Origin: an uncultured Saprospiraceae bacterium
GTDB taxonomy: Bacteria > Bacteroidota > Bacteroidia > Chitinophagales > Saprospiraceae
Reading direction: 5' to 3'
Length of the DNA: 64,000 bases
Assembly (NCBI GenBank): GCA_937980645.1
Contig: CALJPQ010000025.1
Coordinates: 119,855-183,854 of the forward strand
Under the pieces are notes generated by a model that did not search any database, was not told the DNA's origin, and saw nothing but the letters and a program-made list of their open reading frames with translations. Made by a program: the position numbers and the translations under genes. Positions within the stretch are counted from its first letter, which is position 1; each line of letters opens with the position of its first letter. Positions 1 to 8,697 of the stretch are shown piece after piece.

Positions 1-1014
1 CATATCGGTTTCCGAAAAGGTAATTAACCCGGCGGCGCGCAGGCGGGGCAGGGTGATTTTCCAGATGGGTTCCTGCCGAAAAACGTCCGCGAATATGGGT
101 AGAGCGGCATCCATTTGTCCGACATTGGCCAGCGTCAGAGCCGTCCAGAACTGTAGTTCAACCTGCTGGGGCAATAAGCGGCGCGCTGCCGAATACTCGC
201 GCATGGCGGAGCGCATGTCGTTGATTTCCACGTAGTAATCGCCGCGGTTCATGTGTTCGTAAGCTAGATGCACCGTGTAAAGTCGGCGTAGTTCGGCGAT
301 GGGTGTTGGGTGGTCGTCCACGCGCAGGTCTAGGAGGCGGTCGTCCCAGGGAGCGTCGGTGCGTTGCCCACGCACCACGAGCAGGGCCGCCGATTGCTGG
401 CCACGGAAATCGCCGCCAGCTGCCTGAGCAGCCTCCAGCGCCAGCAGCAGCCGCTCAGCCAAAGGCCGCCCACGGCTTGTCTCCAGTGCCTGCTGCATGG
501 CCGAGCAGACATCAGGCCCCAGCATCATGTTGGCCTGTACCGAATACTGCACGCCGGCGGCATGGCAGGCGTAGGCAATGCAGTTTTCGCCCGTGTGCAC
601 GGCTACGCGCCCCTGCGCATCGAGCAACGCCACCTGCCGCACGGCGCGCCCGGCATCGCCCCGGAGCAGGCTGTCCAAAGCCTCCTGCGCGCTCCAGCCC
701 TGGCGCATCAGCGCAAGCCCGCGCGGACCAAAAGACTTGTTGACAAACGATTGCGTGGCCACCACGCCAACGCCGGCTTCCGCCCAGGAAACTACCGTGC
801 CCACACTGAACCAATGGCTCTGCACCGCCACGCCCATCTCACCGCTGGCGCTGTCGCGCGCAACGACCGAAAACGTGTGCGCAAACGGCTCGCGCAGCCG
901 CTCCTGCCAGGGCGACTCGACCGTACCCTGCCCTAACGCCACGGCAGCATATCCTAATGCGGCATTCGTGCACCACAGCCGCCATCTAAGTCTGAGCAAA
1001 ACCAACATAAGCAT
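1..1014 (-). CDS. DUF1028 family protein (Ntn-hydrolase-like), 3' end off the window
   Basis: An open frame of 338 codons reads leftward from ATG 1012-1014 to the window edge without a stop. After a hydrophobic, signal-like N-terminus it shows the DUF1028 hallmark: FSVVARDSASGEMGVAVQSH, then WFSVGTVVSWAEAGVG and VATQSF. This family has an Ntn-hydrolase fold and no well-established substrate. The last third (about residues 240-335) is alpha-helical and TPR-like, the usual C-terminal extension in Bacteroidota members, so probably only a few residues are missing. A TACTTTTG -7 element lies only 5 nt before the ATG, which supports this start. The gene is divergent from glnS. Family assignment is firm; function is unknown. 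Confidence 0.85.
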   Translation of the reverse strand, partial: MLMLVLLRLRWRLWCTNAALGYAAVALGQGTVESPWQERLREPFAHTFSVVARDSASGEMGVAVQSHWFSVGTVVSWAEAGVGVVATQSFVNKSFGPRGLALMRQGWSAQEALDSLLRGDAGRAVRQVALLDAQGRVAVHTGENCIAYACHAAGVQYSVQANMMLGPDVCSAMQQALETSRGRPLAERLLLALEAAQAAGGDFRGQQSAALLVVRGQRTDAPWDDRLLDLRVDDHPTPIAELRRLYTVHLAYEHMNRGDYYVEINDMRSAMREYSAARRLLPQQVELQFWTALTLANVGQMDAALPIFADVFRQEPIWKITLPRLRAAGLITFSETDM

Positions 1015-1019
1015 GGCTG

Positions 1020-1027
1020 CAAAAGTA
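1020..1027 (-). promoter_or_regulatory. -7 element TACTTTTG of the DUF1028 gene
   Basis: Matches the Bacteroidota consensus TAnnTTTG on the minus strand and ends 5 nt before ATG 1014, implying an almost leaderless mRNA. No clear -33 TTTG at the usual spacing. Confidence 0.6.
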
Positions 1028-1268
1028 GCACCCAGCAAGACTTCGCATCCGCCTTTTGCTCGAAAACATCCGCTTGTTCAGAAGAGATAACCGTTCGCTA
1101 TCATATGCGACCTTTCATCCAGCCTACTTCCAAATTAACCAGCCGTAAAAAACAGCCTGACGGCCAGCCCAAGACGTCATTGAGCGACGGCAAACATCCG
1201 AAGGAGCCTCTCCGAAGGCCACCCAAGAGTACCTCGCCCGGCCCATGAGCAAACAACGCCGACAGCTG

Positions 1269-1276
1269 TACCTTTG
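1269..1276 (+). promoter_or_regulatory. -7 element TACCTTTG of glnS
   Basis: Consensus TAnnTTTG match, 20 nt before the glnS ATG at 1297. No convincing -33 element seen. Confidence 0.6.
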
Positions 1277-1296
1277 CCGTCCTTACCGGTTAAGAC

Positions 1297-2991
1297 ATGG
1301 CAACCAACACAGAACCTATTCGCGACGAAGCAAAAGAAGCGCTCAACTTCCTGGAAGAAATCATCGAAGAAGACCTCCGAACCGGACGACATTCGACCAT
1401 CCAGACCCGCTTCCCGCCCGAACCCAACGGATACCTGCACATTGGGCACGCCAAAAGCATCTGTCTCAATTTCGGCTTGGCCGAAAAATACGGCGGCAAA
1501 TGCAACCTGCGCTACGACGATACCAACCCCACCAGCGAAGAGCAGGAGTACGTGGACAGCATCCTGGCCGACGTGCGCTGGCTCGGCTTTGAGCCCGCTC
1601 AGGTGCTGTACGCCTCCGATTACTTCGACCAGCTGTACGAATGGGCTAAGGTGCTCATCCAGAAGGGCTTAGCCTACGTGGACTTCTCCACACCCGAAGA
1701 AATTGCCGCCCAAAAAGGCAGCCCCACCGTACCGGGCACGCCTAACCAATACCGCAACACCTCACCGGAGGAAAACCTCACCCTCTTTGAGCGCATGAAA
1801 AACGGCGAGTTTCCGGACGGACACTGTGTCTTGCGCGCCAAAATTGACCTGGCCTCGCCCAACATGCACCTGCGCGACCCGTACATGTACCGCATTAAGC
1901 ACGCCCACCACCATCGCACGGGCGACAAATGGTGCATCTATCCGATGTACGACTGGGCGCACGGCCAATCCGACAGCATCGAGCGCATCACTCATTCGAT
2001 TTGCACCCTTGAATTTGCCCCGCACCGCCCGCTGTACGAGTGGTTTATCGAGCAGTTAGGCATCTTTCCTTCCCGGCAATACGAGTTTGCCCGCCTCAAC
2101 CTGACCTACACGGTCATGAGTAAGCGCAAACTGCTCCAGCTGGTGCAGGAAGGGTACGTCAACGGCTGGGACGACCCGCGCATGCCCACCATCAGCGGCC
2201 TACGCCGGCGCGGCTACACGCCCGAAAGCATCCGCGAATTTGCCCATCGCGTCGGGGTGGCCAAACGCGAAAACATCATTGACGTCAGCCTGCTCGAGTT
2301 CTGTATCCGCGAAGACCTCAACCGACGCGCCCTGCGCCGCTTCGCCGTGTTGCGCCCGCTCCGTATGGTCATTACCAATTATCCGGAAGGTGAGGTGGAG
2401 TGGCTGGAAACTGAAAACAACCCTGAAGACCGTAACGCCGGCAACCGCACCGTGCCTTTCAGCCGCGAGCTGTACATCGAACAAGACGACTTTTTGGAAA
2501 ACCCGCCACCCAAGTACTTCCGTCTCTACCCGGGCGGTATGGTGCGCCTCAAGTCGGCCTATATTGTGGAATGCACAGGTGTAGAGAAAGATGACCACGG
2601 TCAGATAACGGCCGTCTTGTGCCGCTACATCCCTGAAAGCCGCTCGGGCAGCGATACCAGCGGCCTCAAGGTCAAGGGAACCATCCACTGGCTCTCTGCC
2701 GCTCACGCGCGCACTGCCGAAGTGCGCCTGTACGACCGCCTCTTCCAGGTGGAAGACCCGGCCAGTGAAGAGGATTTTAAGAAAGCCATTAACCCGAACT
2801 CGTTGGAAGTGATTTCTAATGCGCTCATTGAGCCGATGCTGACCGAGACACAGCCGGGCGACCACTTCCAATTCACGCGCTTGGGCTACTTCTGCACCGA
2901 CCCCGACAGCGCGCCCGGCAAACCCGTCTTCAACCGCACGGTAACACTCAAAGACACCTGGGCCAAAGAAGCCAAAAAACAGGGCAGCTGA
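1297..2991 (+). CDS. glnS: Glutaminyl-tRNA synthetase
   Basis: 564 aa cytoplasmic class I aminoacyl-tRNA synthetase that charges tRNA-Gln. The HIGH signature (HIGHAKS) is at residues 48-51 and onward, and the KMSKS-equivalent VMSKRK is at about 273-278. The stretch [17 protein letters not shown] and the following YDDTNP separate GlnRS from GluRS. The C-terminal half is the beta-barrel anticodon-binding domain, ending with GYFCTDPDS. Length is normal for bacterial GlnRS (about 550-560 aa). It has its own promoter, and tRNA-Cys follows about 120 nt downstream. A GlnRS implies direct tRNA-Gln charging; whether a GatCAB route also exists cannot be judged here. Confidence 0.97.
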   Translation: MATNTEPIRDEAKEALNFLEEIIEEDLRTGRHSTIQTRFPPEPNGYLHIGHAKSICLNFGLAEKYGGKCNLRYDDTNPTSEEQEYVDSILADVRWLGFEPAQVLYASDYFDQLYEWAKVLIQKGLAYVDFSTPEEIAAQKGSPTVPGTPNQYRNTSPEENLTLFERMKNGEFPDGHCVLRAKIDLASPNMHLRDPYMYRIKHAHHHRTGDKWCIYPMYDWAHGQSDSIERITHSICTLEFAPHRPLYEWFIEQLGIFPSRQYEFARLNLTYTVMSKRKLLQLVQEGYVNGWDDPRMPTISGLRRRGYTPESIREFAHRVGVAKRENIIDVSLLEFCIREDLNRRALRRFAVLRPLRMVITNYPEGEVEWLETENNPEDRNAGNRTVPFSRELYIEQDDFLENPPPKYFRLYPGGMVRLKSAYIVECTGVEKDDHGQITAVLCRYIPESRSGSDTSGLKVKGTIHWLSAAHARTAEVRLYDRLFQVEDPASEEDFKKAINPNSLEVISNALIEPMLTETQPGDHFQFTRLGYFCTDPDSAPGKPVFNRTVTLKDTWAKEAKKQGS

Positions 2992-3084
2992 GCTGTTCTA
3001 TCCCATTGGACCGGTCAGCAGGCGGCTGCGCCTGTGGAGATAAAATTTTTAGCCGCGGCGTGGGCGCACATCTCAAAACGCGCT

Positions 3085-3092
3085 TACCTTTG
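3085..3092 (+). promoter_or_regulatory. -7 element TACCTTTG of tRNA-Cys
   Basis: Exact TAnnTTTG match 22 nt before the tRNA 5' end, placing the transcription start slightly upstream of the mature tRNA. Confidence 0.6.
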
Positions 3093-3114
3093 CTGCCCAA
3101 TTCTAAGACACGAT

Positions 3115-3185
3115 GGTATCGTGGCCGAGTGGTTAGGCACAGGTCTGCAAAACCTGCTACAGCGGTTCGAATCCGCTCGATACCT
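3115..3185 (+). tRNA. tRNA-Cys (GCA)
   Basis: 71-nt cloverleaf. The acceptor stem pairs GGTATCG (3115-3121) with CGATACC (3178-3184). The anticodon stem CAGGT/ACCTG encloses loop CTGCAAA with anticodon GCA at 3147-3149. The T arm is AGCGG-TTCGAAT-CCGCT. The discriminator base is U (3185), as expected for tRNA-Cys. No CCA is encoded, so the 3' end needs a CCA-adding enzyme; a candidate lies at 19490-20935. Confidence 0.96.
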
Positions 3186-3192
3186 CTCCTGG

Positions 3193-3236
3193 AAGCGCCC
3201 TCGCAGCGGTTGACCGACGCGAGGGCGCTTGTTTTT
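3193..3236 (+). terminator. Rho-independent terminator after tRNA-Cys
   Basis: Perfect 12-bp stem AAGCGCCCTCGC (3193-3204) with GCGAGGGCGCTT (3219-3230), followed by GTTTTTT. It ends 14 nt before the murF-alr start codon, so it could also act as an attenuator for that gene. Confidence 0.88.
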
Positions 3237-3249
3237 TGAAAAAAAATTT

Positions 3250-5751
3250 ATGGCCTACACCTTAGCGGAAGTGGAGCGTCTGTTGGGCGCGCGGCGGTTG
3301 CAATGGGGGCCGTCGGCAGGCAAAGTATCGCAATTGCTGTTGGACAGCCGCAGCATTGCCGACCCGAAGGGCGGGCTGTTTTTTGCATTATTGGGCGAGC
3401 GGCACGATGGGCATCGCTTCGTAGAAATGGCTTATCGGGCGGGCGTGCGGCAGTTCATTGTCAGCCGAGAGGTGGCTTTGGGTGCCCTGCCCGAAGCATC
3501 GGTACTGCTCGTGCCGGACACCTTGGAGGCTCTGCAGACCTTAGCTGCGCACCATCGCCGGCAGTTCAGCCTGCCCGTTGTAGGCATCACGGGCAGCAAC
3601 GGCAAAACCATTGTGAAAGAATGGCTGGCCCAACTCATTGGACACCGGGCACACGTGGTGCGCAGCCCGAAGAGCTACAATTCGCAGGTAGGCGTTCCGC
3701 TCTCGGTGTGGGCCATTGGCCCCGAACACACGCTAGGCATCTTCGAGGCGGGCATCTCTCGCATGGGCGAAATGGAGCGCTTAGCCCGCATTATTCAGCC
3801 CGATATCGGTATTTTCACCAACCTTGGCCCGGCACATCGGGAAGGCTTTCCGTCCGACGAGGTCAAATTGCAGGAAAAAATGCGCCTGTTCGACTCGGCC
3901 CGGACGCTCATCTTTTGCGCTGACCACCTGGCCATTGCCGAGGCGGCCCGACAATGGGCAGCGCAAAAGCCGGGCCGACGCCTGTTTTCATGGACTAAAA
4001 ATAACATGCCGGCCGATGTGGCTTTTACCCTCATTCAATCCGCTGCCGCAGAACAGGGCGGCCTTTCGTTTCGCTTAGAATGGCCTGGGGCCGGAGGCAA
4101 AGTCGAGCGGCACCGGTTTTTTCTGCCTTTTTCTGATGAGGCTTCGATAGAAAACGCCTGCCATTGCATTGCAACGCTGCTGGCTTTGGGCATACCTGTT
4201 CTGGCTTTTGGCCGCCGGCTGAAGCGCCTCGAACCGGTGGAGATGCGCTTAGCCTGGAAGACGGGCATCAACCGCTGTGCCCTGCTCGACGATGCTTACA
4301 GCAACGACCCCGCCTCGCTGCGCATCGCCCTACAACTGGCCCGCCAGCATTGGCCCGAAGGGCCGCTGACGCTCATCCTGTCTGATTTCCTTCAGGTAGG
4401 CACGGGTAAAAAACGGCTCTACGCCGATGTGGCTCAAATGCTTCAGGCATACCGTGTTGGGCGGCTGCTGGGCGTAGGTACCGACGTTCGACTTTTGGGG
4501 CCCATGCTGCCTGAAGGTGTAAGAACGGCTTTTTATCCCGACACTTCTGATCTGTTGCAAGACTTGGGGCGCCACCCGTTTCAGGAGGAGCTCATCGTGG
4601 TTAAAGGTGCGCGCGCATTTTCTTTAGAACGTGTGGTGCGGCGTCTGGAGCAGAAGGCGCACCGCACGGTGCTGGAGGTGGACCTCGACGCCCTGGCGCA
4701 CAATCTGCAGGCGTTCCGGCGCCGCCTCCGGCCCGGCACGCGCGTCATGGTCATGGTCAAAGCCGCGGGCTATGGCAGCGGTGCCGTGGAAATGGCGCGC
4801 ACATTAGCCGTTCACAGGGTGGACTATCTGGGCGTCGCTTACGCCGATGAAGGCACCGAACTGCGGCAGGGCAATATCCGCCTGCCCATCTTAGTGCTCA
4901 ACCCGGAGCCGGCCAGCTTCGACGCCCTGATGCGCTACCAGCTCGAACCTGAGGTGTACAGCCTGGCCCTGCTCGACGAACTCGCGCACGCCGTAGGTAA
5001 GCACCGGATGCTGCCCGTACACCTGAAATTAGACACTGGCATGCATCGCCTCGGCTTCACTGCCGACGACCTGCCCGCCGCCCTTGAGCGCCTCCAGCAA
5101 TGCCCTAACCTGCATGTGCAGTCGGTCTTCTCGCATCTGGTGGCCAGCGACGACCCTCAGCACGATGCTTTCACCCACGCCCAGGCCGACGCTTTCGTCC
5201 GGCAATATGAATACATTGCCCAAACCCTGGGCTATCGCCCTTTGCGCCACTTAGTCAACTCGGGCGGCATCGCCCGCTTTCCAGAGTACCACTTCGACAT
5301 GGTGCGCCTCGGCATCGGCCTGTACGGCATTGCTGCCGGCACAATGGCTGCCGAGCTACGCCCGGTACACACGCTTAAGGCAACCATCAGCCAGATAAAA
5401 CAGGTGCCTGCCGGCGACACCGTAGGCTACAACCGAAAAGGGCGCGTCGAACGACCCAGCCGCGTCGCCACCATCAGCATCGGTTATGCCGACGGGCTGC
5501 TGCGCTTAGCCGGAAACGGCCGCTTTGCCGTGCTCATCCGCGGCCGAAAAGCCACTACCGTCGGCAACGTTTGCATGGACATGGCCATGGTGGACGTAAC
5601 GGACATCCCCGACGCGCGCGAAGGCGATGAGGTCATCGTTTTCGGGCAGCAACCCACGCTGCAAGACCTGGCCGAATGCCTGCAAACCATTCCGTACGAA
5701 GTGCTGACCAACATTGCCGGACGGGTCAAGCGCATCTATTGGCAGGAGTGA
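3250..5751 (+). CDS. murF-alr: Bifunctional UDP-MurNAc-tripeptide:D-Ala-D-Ala ligase / alanine racemase
   Basis: 833 aa fusion, an arrangement typical of Bacteroidota. The N-terminal half (about residues 1-465) is MurF, which adds D-Ala-D-Ala to the UDP-MurNAc-tripeptide; its ATP-binding GITGSNGKT lies at 112-120. The C-terminal half (about 475-833) is a PLP-dependent alanine racemase. The Schiff-base lysine is K504 in VMVKAAGYGSG and the catalytic tyrosine is Y727 in TVGYNRKG. The protein therefore makes D-Ala and consumes the D-Ala-D-Ala dimer. ATG 3250 is chosen because an in-frame TTG at 3229 lies inside the upstream terminator. No promoter is evident between the tRNA terminator and the ATG, so expression may depend on read-through from the tRNA promoter. 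Confidence 0.96.
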   Translation: MAYTLAEVERLLGARRLQWGPSAGKVSQLLLDSRSIADPKGGLFFALLGERHDGHRFVEMAYRAGVRQFIVSREVALGALPEASVLLVPDTLEALQTLAAHHRRQFSLPVVGITGSNGKTIVKEWLAQLIGHRAHVVRSPKSYNSQVGVPLSVWAIGPEHTLGIFEAGISRMGEMERLARIIQPDIGIFTNLGPAHREGFPSDEVKLQEKMRLFDSARTLIFCADHLAIAEAARQWAAQKPGRRLFSWTKNNMPADVAFTLIQSAAAEQGGLSFRLEWPGAGGKVERHRFFLPFSDEASIENACHCIATLLALGIPVLAFGRRLKRLEPVEMRLAWKTGINRCALLDDAYSNDPASLRIALQLARQHWPEGPLTLILSDFLQVGTGKKRLYADVAQMLQAYRVGRLLGVGTDVRLLGPMLPEGVRTAFYPDTSDLLQDLGRHPFQEELIVVKGARAFSLERVVRRLEQKAHRTVLEVDLDALAHNLQAFRRRLRPGTRVMVMVKAAGYGSGAVEMARTLAVHRVDYLGVAYADEGTELRQGNIRLPILVLNPEPASFDALMRYQLEPEVYSLALLDELAHAVGKHRMLPVHLKLDTGMHRLGFTADDLPAALERLQQCPNLHVQSVFSHLVASDDPQHDAFTHAQADAFVRQYEYIAQTLGYRPLRHLVNSGGIARFPEYHFDMVRLGIGLYGIAAGTMAAELRPVHTLKATISQIKQVPAGDTVGYNRKGRVERPSRVATISIGYADGLLRLAGNGRFAVLIRGRKATTVGNVCMDMAMVDVTDIPDAREGDEVIVFGQQPTLQDLAECLQTIPYEVLTNIAGRVKRIYWQE

Positions 5752-5794
5752 AACTTTTGCTCATCCGAGCCAAATCATGCCCCCAACGCGCCCG

Positions 5795-5802
5795 TAACTT
5801 TG
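5795..5802 (+). promoter_or_regulatory. -7 element TAACTTTG of sdaA
   Basis: TAnnTTTG consensus, ending 7 nt before ATG 5810. It implies a leaderless or nearly leaderless transcript starting right after murF-alr. Confidence 0.65.
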
Positions 5803-5809
5803 CCATGCC

Positions 5810-7228
5810 ATGGAACGAATCAGCGTCTTCGACATCTTCAAAATCGGCGTAGGCCCTTCCAGCTCACATACGATGGGCCCGTGGCGGGCCGCCCAGCGCT
5901 TCGTGCGCGAAATCAGCCGGGGTGGACAATTAGACCACGTCATCGGCGTACAGGTGGACCTCTACGGTTCCTTAGCCAAGACGGGCAAAGGACACGGAAC
6001 GGACTTAGCCGTGGCGCTGGGCCTCAACGGCGACGACCCGGAAACCATTCGCGAGGATGCTGTCGCCAGCACCTTCGAGCGCATTAGCCGAGAGAAACGA
6101 CTCCGCCTCGGCGGTCAGCAGGTACTGCCCTTCGACCCGGCGCAAGACATCCTTTTTCATTACCACGAAACCCTGCCCTACCACGCCAATGGCCTGACGT
6201 TCCGCGCCTTTTTCCGCGACGGCGATGGCCTCAGCCAGACCTATTACTCTGTGGGCGGCGGCTTTGTGGTGAAGGAAGGGGAAGCGTCGGCCTCTACTGG
6301 AATAGGCCTGCCTTTTCCGTGCGACCGAGGTGCTGACCTGGCGCGTTGGTGCCGGGAGCAAGGCAAGCCCATTTCGGATATTGTTTTTCAAAACGAATTG
6401 TCCTGGCGGTCGCCTGAAGCCATTCAAGCCGGTCTGTTGCGCATTTGGGAGGTTATGCGCCGCTGCATCTACAAGGGCAGCCACACGTCGGGGGTGCTAC
6501 CGGGTGGTCTGGGTGTGGTGCGGCGCGCCCATACGCTCAACACGCTCATGCTGGGGTCCAATTGTCCGTACACGGATGTGGACGGGTGGATTACCTGCCT
6601 TCAGCAGGGGCGCTGGTCGTTTCGCGATATTCTCAACTGGGTCAGCTGTTTTGCTTTAGCCGTCAACGAGGAGAACGCTGCTTTTGGGCGCGTTGTTACG
6701 GCGCCTACCAACGGTGCGGCGGGTGTCATTCCGGCGGTGCTCATGTACGGGGTGTGCTTTTGCCCCGAGTTTCGCTCCGACGACAGCGTTGTCCGCTTCC
6801 TGCTCACAGCAGGCGAGTTGGGCAGCTTGTTCAAAAAAGGCGCCACCATCTCGGCCGCTATGGGCGGCTGTCAGGCCGAAATTGGCGTCTCTTCAGCCAT
6901 GGCTGCCGGCGCACTTACCGAACGTTTAGGTGGCTCGCCCGACCAGGCCTTCATGGCCGCCGAAATCGCTATGGAACACCACTTAGGTATGACCTGTGAC
7001 CCCATCGGCGGCTTAGTGCAGGTTCCCTGCATCGAGCGCAACACCATGGGCGCCATCAAAGCCATTACCGCCGCCCAAATCGCGCTGGGCAGCGACCCCG
7101 CAAAGGCCAAAGTAACTTTAGACGCTGTCATCAAGACCATGAAGGAAACCGCCGACGACATGAGCCACAAGTACAAAGAAACCGCCGACGGCGGCCTGGC
7201 CATTACGGTCGGATTGGCAGAATGCTAA
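5810..7228 (+). CDS. sdaA: L-serine ammonia-lyase (L-serine dehydratase), single-chain type
   Basis: 472 aa cytoplasmic enzyme that deaminates L-serine to pyruvate using an oxygen-labile 4Fe-4S cluster. The N-terminal beta domain begins with [19 protein letters not shown], the family signature. Cluster-ligand cysteines are in MGGCQAEIG and in [13 protein letters not shown] near the C-terminus. The length fits the fused alpha/beta type found in Gram-negatives. The start is supported by the adjacent -7 box. It converges on rlpA across a 147-bp spacer with two palindromes. Confidence 0.95.
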   Translation: MERISVFDIFKIGVGPSSSHTMGPWRAAQRFVREISRGGQLDHVIGVQVDLYGSLAKTGKGHGTDLAVALGLNGDDPETIREDAVASTFERISREKRLRLGGQQVLPFDPAQDILFHYHETLPYHANGLTFRAFFRDGDGLSQTYYSVGGGFVVKEGEASASTGIGLPFPCDRGADLARWCREQGKPISDIVFQNELSWRSPEAIQAGLLRIWEVMRRCIYKGSHTSGVLPGGLGVVRRAHTLNTLMLGSNCPYTDVDGWITCLQQGRWSFRDILNWVSCFALAVNEENAAFGRVVTAPTNGAAGVIPAVLMYGVCFCPEFRSDDSVVRFLLTAGELGSLFKKGATISAAMGGCQAEIGVSSAMAAGALTERLGGSPDQAFMAAEIAMEHHLGMTCDPIGGLVQVPCIERNTMGAIKAITAAQIALGSDPAKAKVTLDAVIKTMKETADDMSHKYKETADGGLAITVGLAEC

Positions 7229-7233
7229 GTAAC

Positions 7234-7277
7234 GGCCCAACTTGTTTGGCCTCAGTACCAGCCAAACTTGTTTGGCC
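7234..7277. repeat. Two direct copies of a 17-18 bp palindrome between sdaA and rlpA
   Basis: Copy 1, GGCCCAACTTGTTTGGCC (7234-7251), and copy 2, GCCAAACTTGTTTGGCC (7261-7277), are nearly identical and each is self-complementary around a central TT. They begin 6 nt after the sdaA stop. No T-tract follows, so they do not look like ordinary intrinsic terminators. They could be protein-binding sites or weak bidirectional hairpins. Confidence 0.6.
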
Positions 7278-7375
7278 ACCTCCCATGTGCTCTCTTCCCA
7301 GCGCGCACTGCGGCCCCTGGCGTACTCGGCGTTTTTTCAGCCTGTTGGCGGTGAGGCGACTGTGCAGCGAGACCT

Positions 7376-8314
7376 TTACTCAAACTCAACGATGAACGTT
7401 CGGGGATATCCCTTCTGTGTGGCGATTTTCTGTTGGGCTTCTGCCTCTTTTCGCGAGGCGAAGGGGCCCAAGATGAGTTTGAAGGTGGTGCTGGCACCTA
7501 CCCTTTCGTGGCTGATGATGATTTTCTGCGGCCACGTCGTCTGGACCTTTCGGATTTCGCGGAAGAGGTTTTCCGTAGAAGTGAGGACAGCTAACTGAAG
7601 ACCAAATGTTTTTGAAGGTACAGGCTTGATTTCTATCTGGTAGAGTTCGGACACATTCAGTTTGGGGGTACCCGGAGAGGCTACCGGGGTGGTTTGCGGA
7701 GAAGCGGTTGAAACGGCAGAGTGGGCTATGGGTGCAGGAGTATTCGTTTGGGTTTGTGTGGGCGACTGTCGGGTACCGGGTGCGGCTAAGCGGGTGGCAC
7801 CTTCTGCGGCAGAGGATAGGCCTTTAGTGGCTGCGGCCGATGATTGCGCACTGGGGATTGCCGTGGTAGCCGACTGCTGAGCCGAAGAAGGAGACACCGT
7901 CGTTGTTGCACTGTTAGTGGCGACGACGGTATTTGGTTGGGATACGACTTCTACTTTCACTTTAGCCGAACCATCGCTTGTTATCCCTAAAATATCAGCG
8001 GCTTTACGCGAGACGTCTATCACATAACCGCTGAGGAGCGGGGCGTGGTCGTTGACGCGCACTTCCACAGACTTTTTGTTGTCCAGGCGGGTTACGCGCA
8101 GGATTGTCCCGTACGGATGCGACTTGTGCGAAGCCGTGAGCTGATTCTTGTCGTACAACTCTCCCGAAGTGGTCCTTTTGCCGTGTTGTGCATCGGGATA
8201 ATATCCGCATTTGCCCACCTCGGGCTGTATGCTTTGAGCAAGCAATGGAGATGTGGAGGATAAGCAGACGTAGAGCCACAGAGGCAAAAGAGAAACATTC
8301 GGGAGGAGGCGCAT
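7376..8314 (-). CDS. rlpA: RlpA-like septal ring lytic transglycosylase with SPOR domain
   Basis: 312 aa. A signal peptide (MRLLPNVSLLPLWLYVCLSS to about residue 27) is followed by a double-psi beta-barrel domain at about 30-125. That domain carries the RlpA pattern: HGKRTTSGELYDKNQLTASH, then PYGTILRVT, VRVNDHAP and VIDVSRKAA. The aspartate in VNDHAP matches the catalytic Asp of RlpA. A Ser/Thr/Ala/Pro-rich linker (about 130-225) leads to a C-terminal SPOR domain (about 235-312) expected to bind denuded septal glycan. It should cleave naked glycan strands at division sites in the periplasm. It is convergent with sdaA, and no clear -7 box was found upstream. Confidence 0.85.
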   Translation of the reverse strand: MRLLPNVSLLPLWLYVCLSSTSPLLAQSIQPEVGKCGYYPDAQHGKRTTSGELYDKNQLTASHKSHPYGTILRVTRLDNKKSVEVRVNDHAPLLSGYVIDVSRKAADILGITSDGSAKVKVEVVSQPNTVVATNSATTTVSPSSAQQSATTAIPSAQSSAAATKGLSSAAEGATRLAAPGTRQSPTQTQTNTPAPIAHSAVSTASPQTTPVASPGTPKLNVSELYQIEIKPVPSKTFGLQLAVLTSTENLFREIRKVQTTWPQKIIISHERVGASTTFKLILGPFASRKEAEAQQKIATQKGYPRTFIVEFE

Positions 8315-8697
8315 AGGTCAGGAAAAATTTTTAGTGAAAAATAATCGCTTTCGGAATTGGGGGCGAAAATGAAAGTTTTTACTTCAACGCCCCAACACTT
8401 GAGGCGCTTTTCTTTTGCAACGCTATTGCAGGATGAGTTGCTCGGCTGTCGGGATGCAAGGCTGTATTTGTCTGAGTTCAGGCCAATTCAGGCTTGTTCT
8501 GGTTAAAAAGTGCTGGATTTCGCCGGAGGGTTTATCTGCATTTTGCCTTTAGTGCGGTGCAAAGGTCGCCCTGTCTTTTTAGGAAGGCCCTGGTGCCCTT
8601 GGGCCTGACGAACCTGGGGCCTACAGACCGTTGGGCAGCCAATCATGCGCAAGAGTGGCTCCATTTTAGCTCGTGCCTTTACTTTTGTCGCCAATTT
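8315..8697. other. 383-bp intergenic region between divergent rlpA and the OmpA/PD40 gene
   Basis: No convincing coding frame; a frame open from 8494 simply extends the downstream gene upstream of its promoter. The region must hold both divergent promoters. Only the plus-strand -7 box at 8680-8687 is recognisable. A GC-rich hairpin-capable stretch (AAGGCCC ... GGGCCT) lies near 8582-8608. Confidence 0.6.
8680..8687 (+). promoter_or_regulatory. -7 element TACTTTTG of the OmpA/PD40/TPR gene
   Basis: TAnnTTTG match ending 10 nt before ATG 8698. It decides the start, since any earlier in-frame start would precede the promoter. Confidence 0.62.

Noticed and set aside
303..936. Overlapping plus-strand frames of 146 and 190 codons
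   Set aside because: They lie opposite the DUF1028 gene, are Arg/Pro/Ala-rich with no recognisable domain, and are antisense shadows.
2200..2871. 223-codon minus-strand frame
   Set aside because: Entirely inside glnS, no domain and shadow-type composition.
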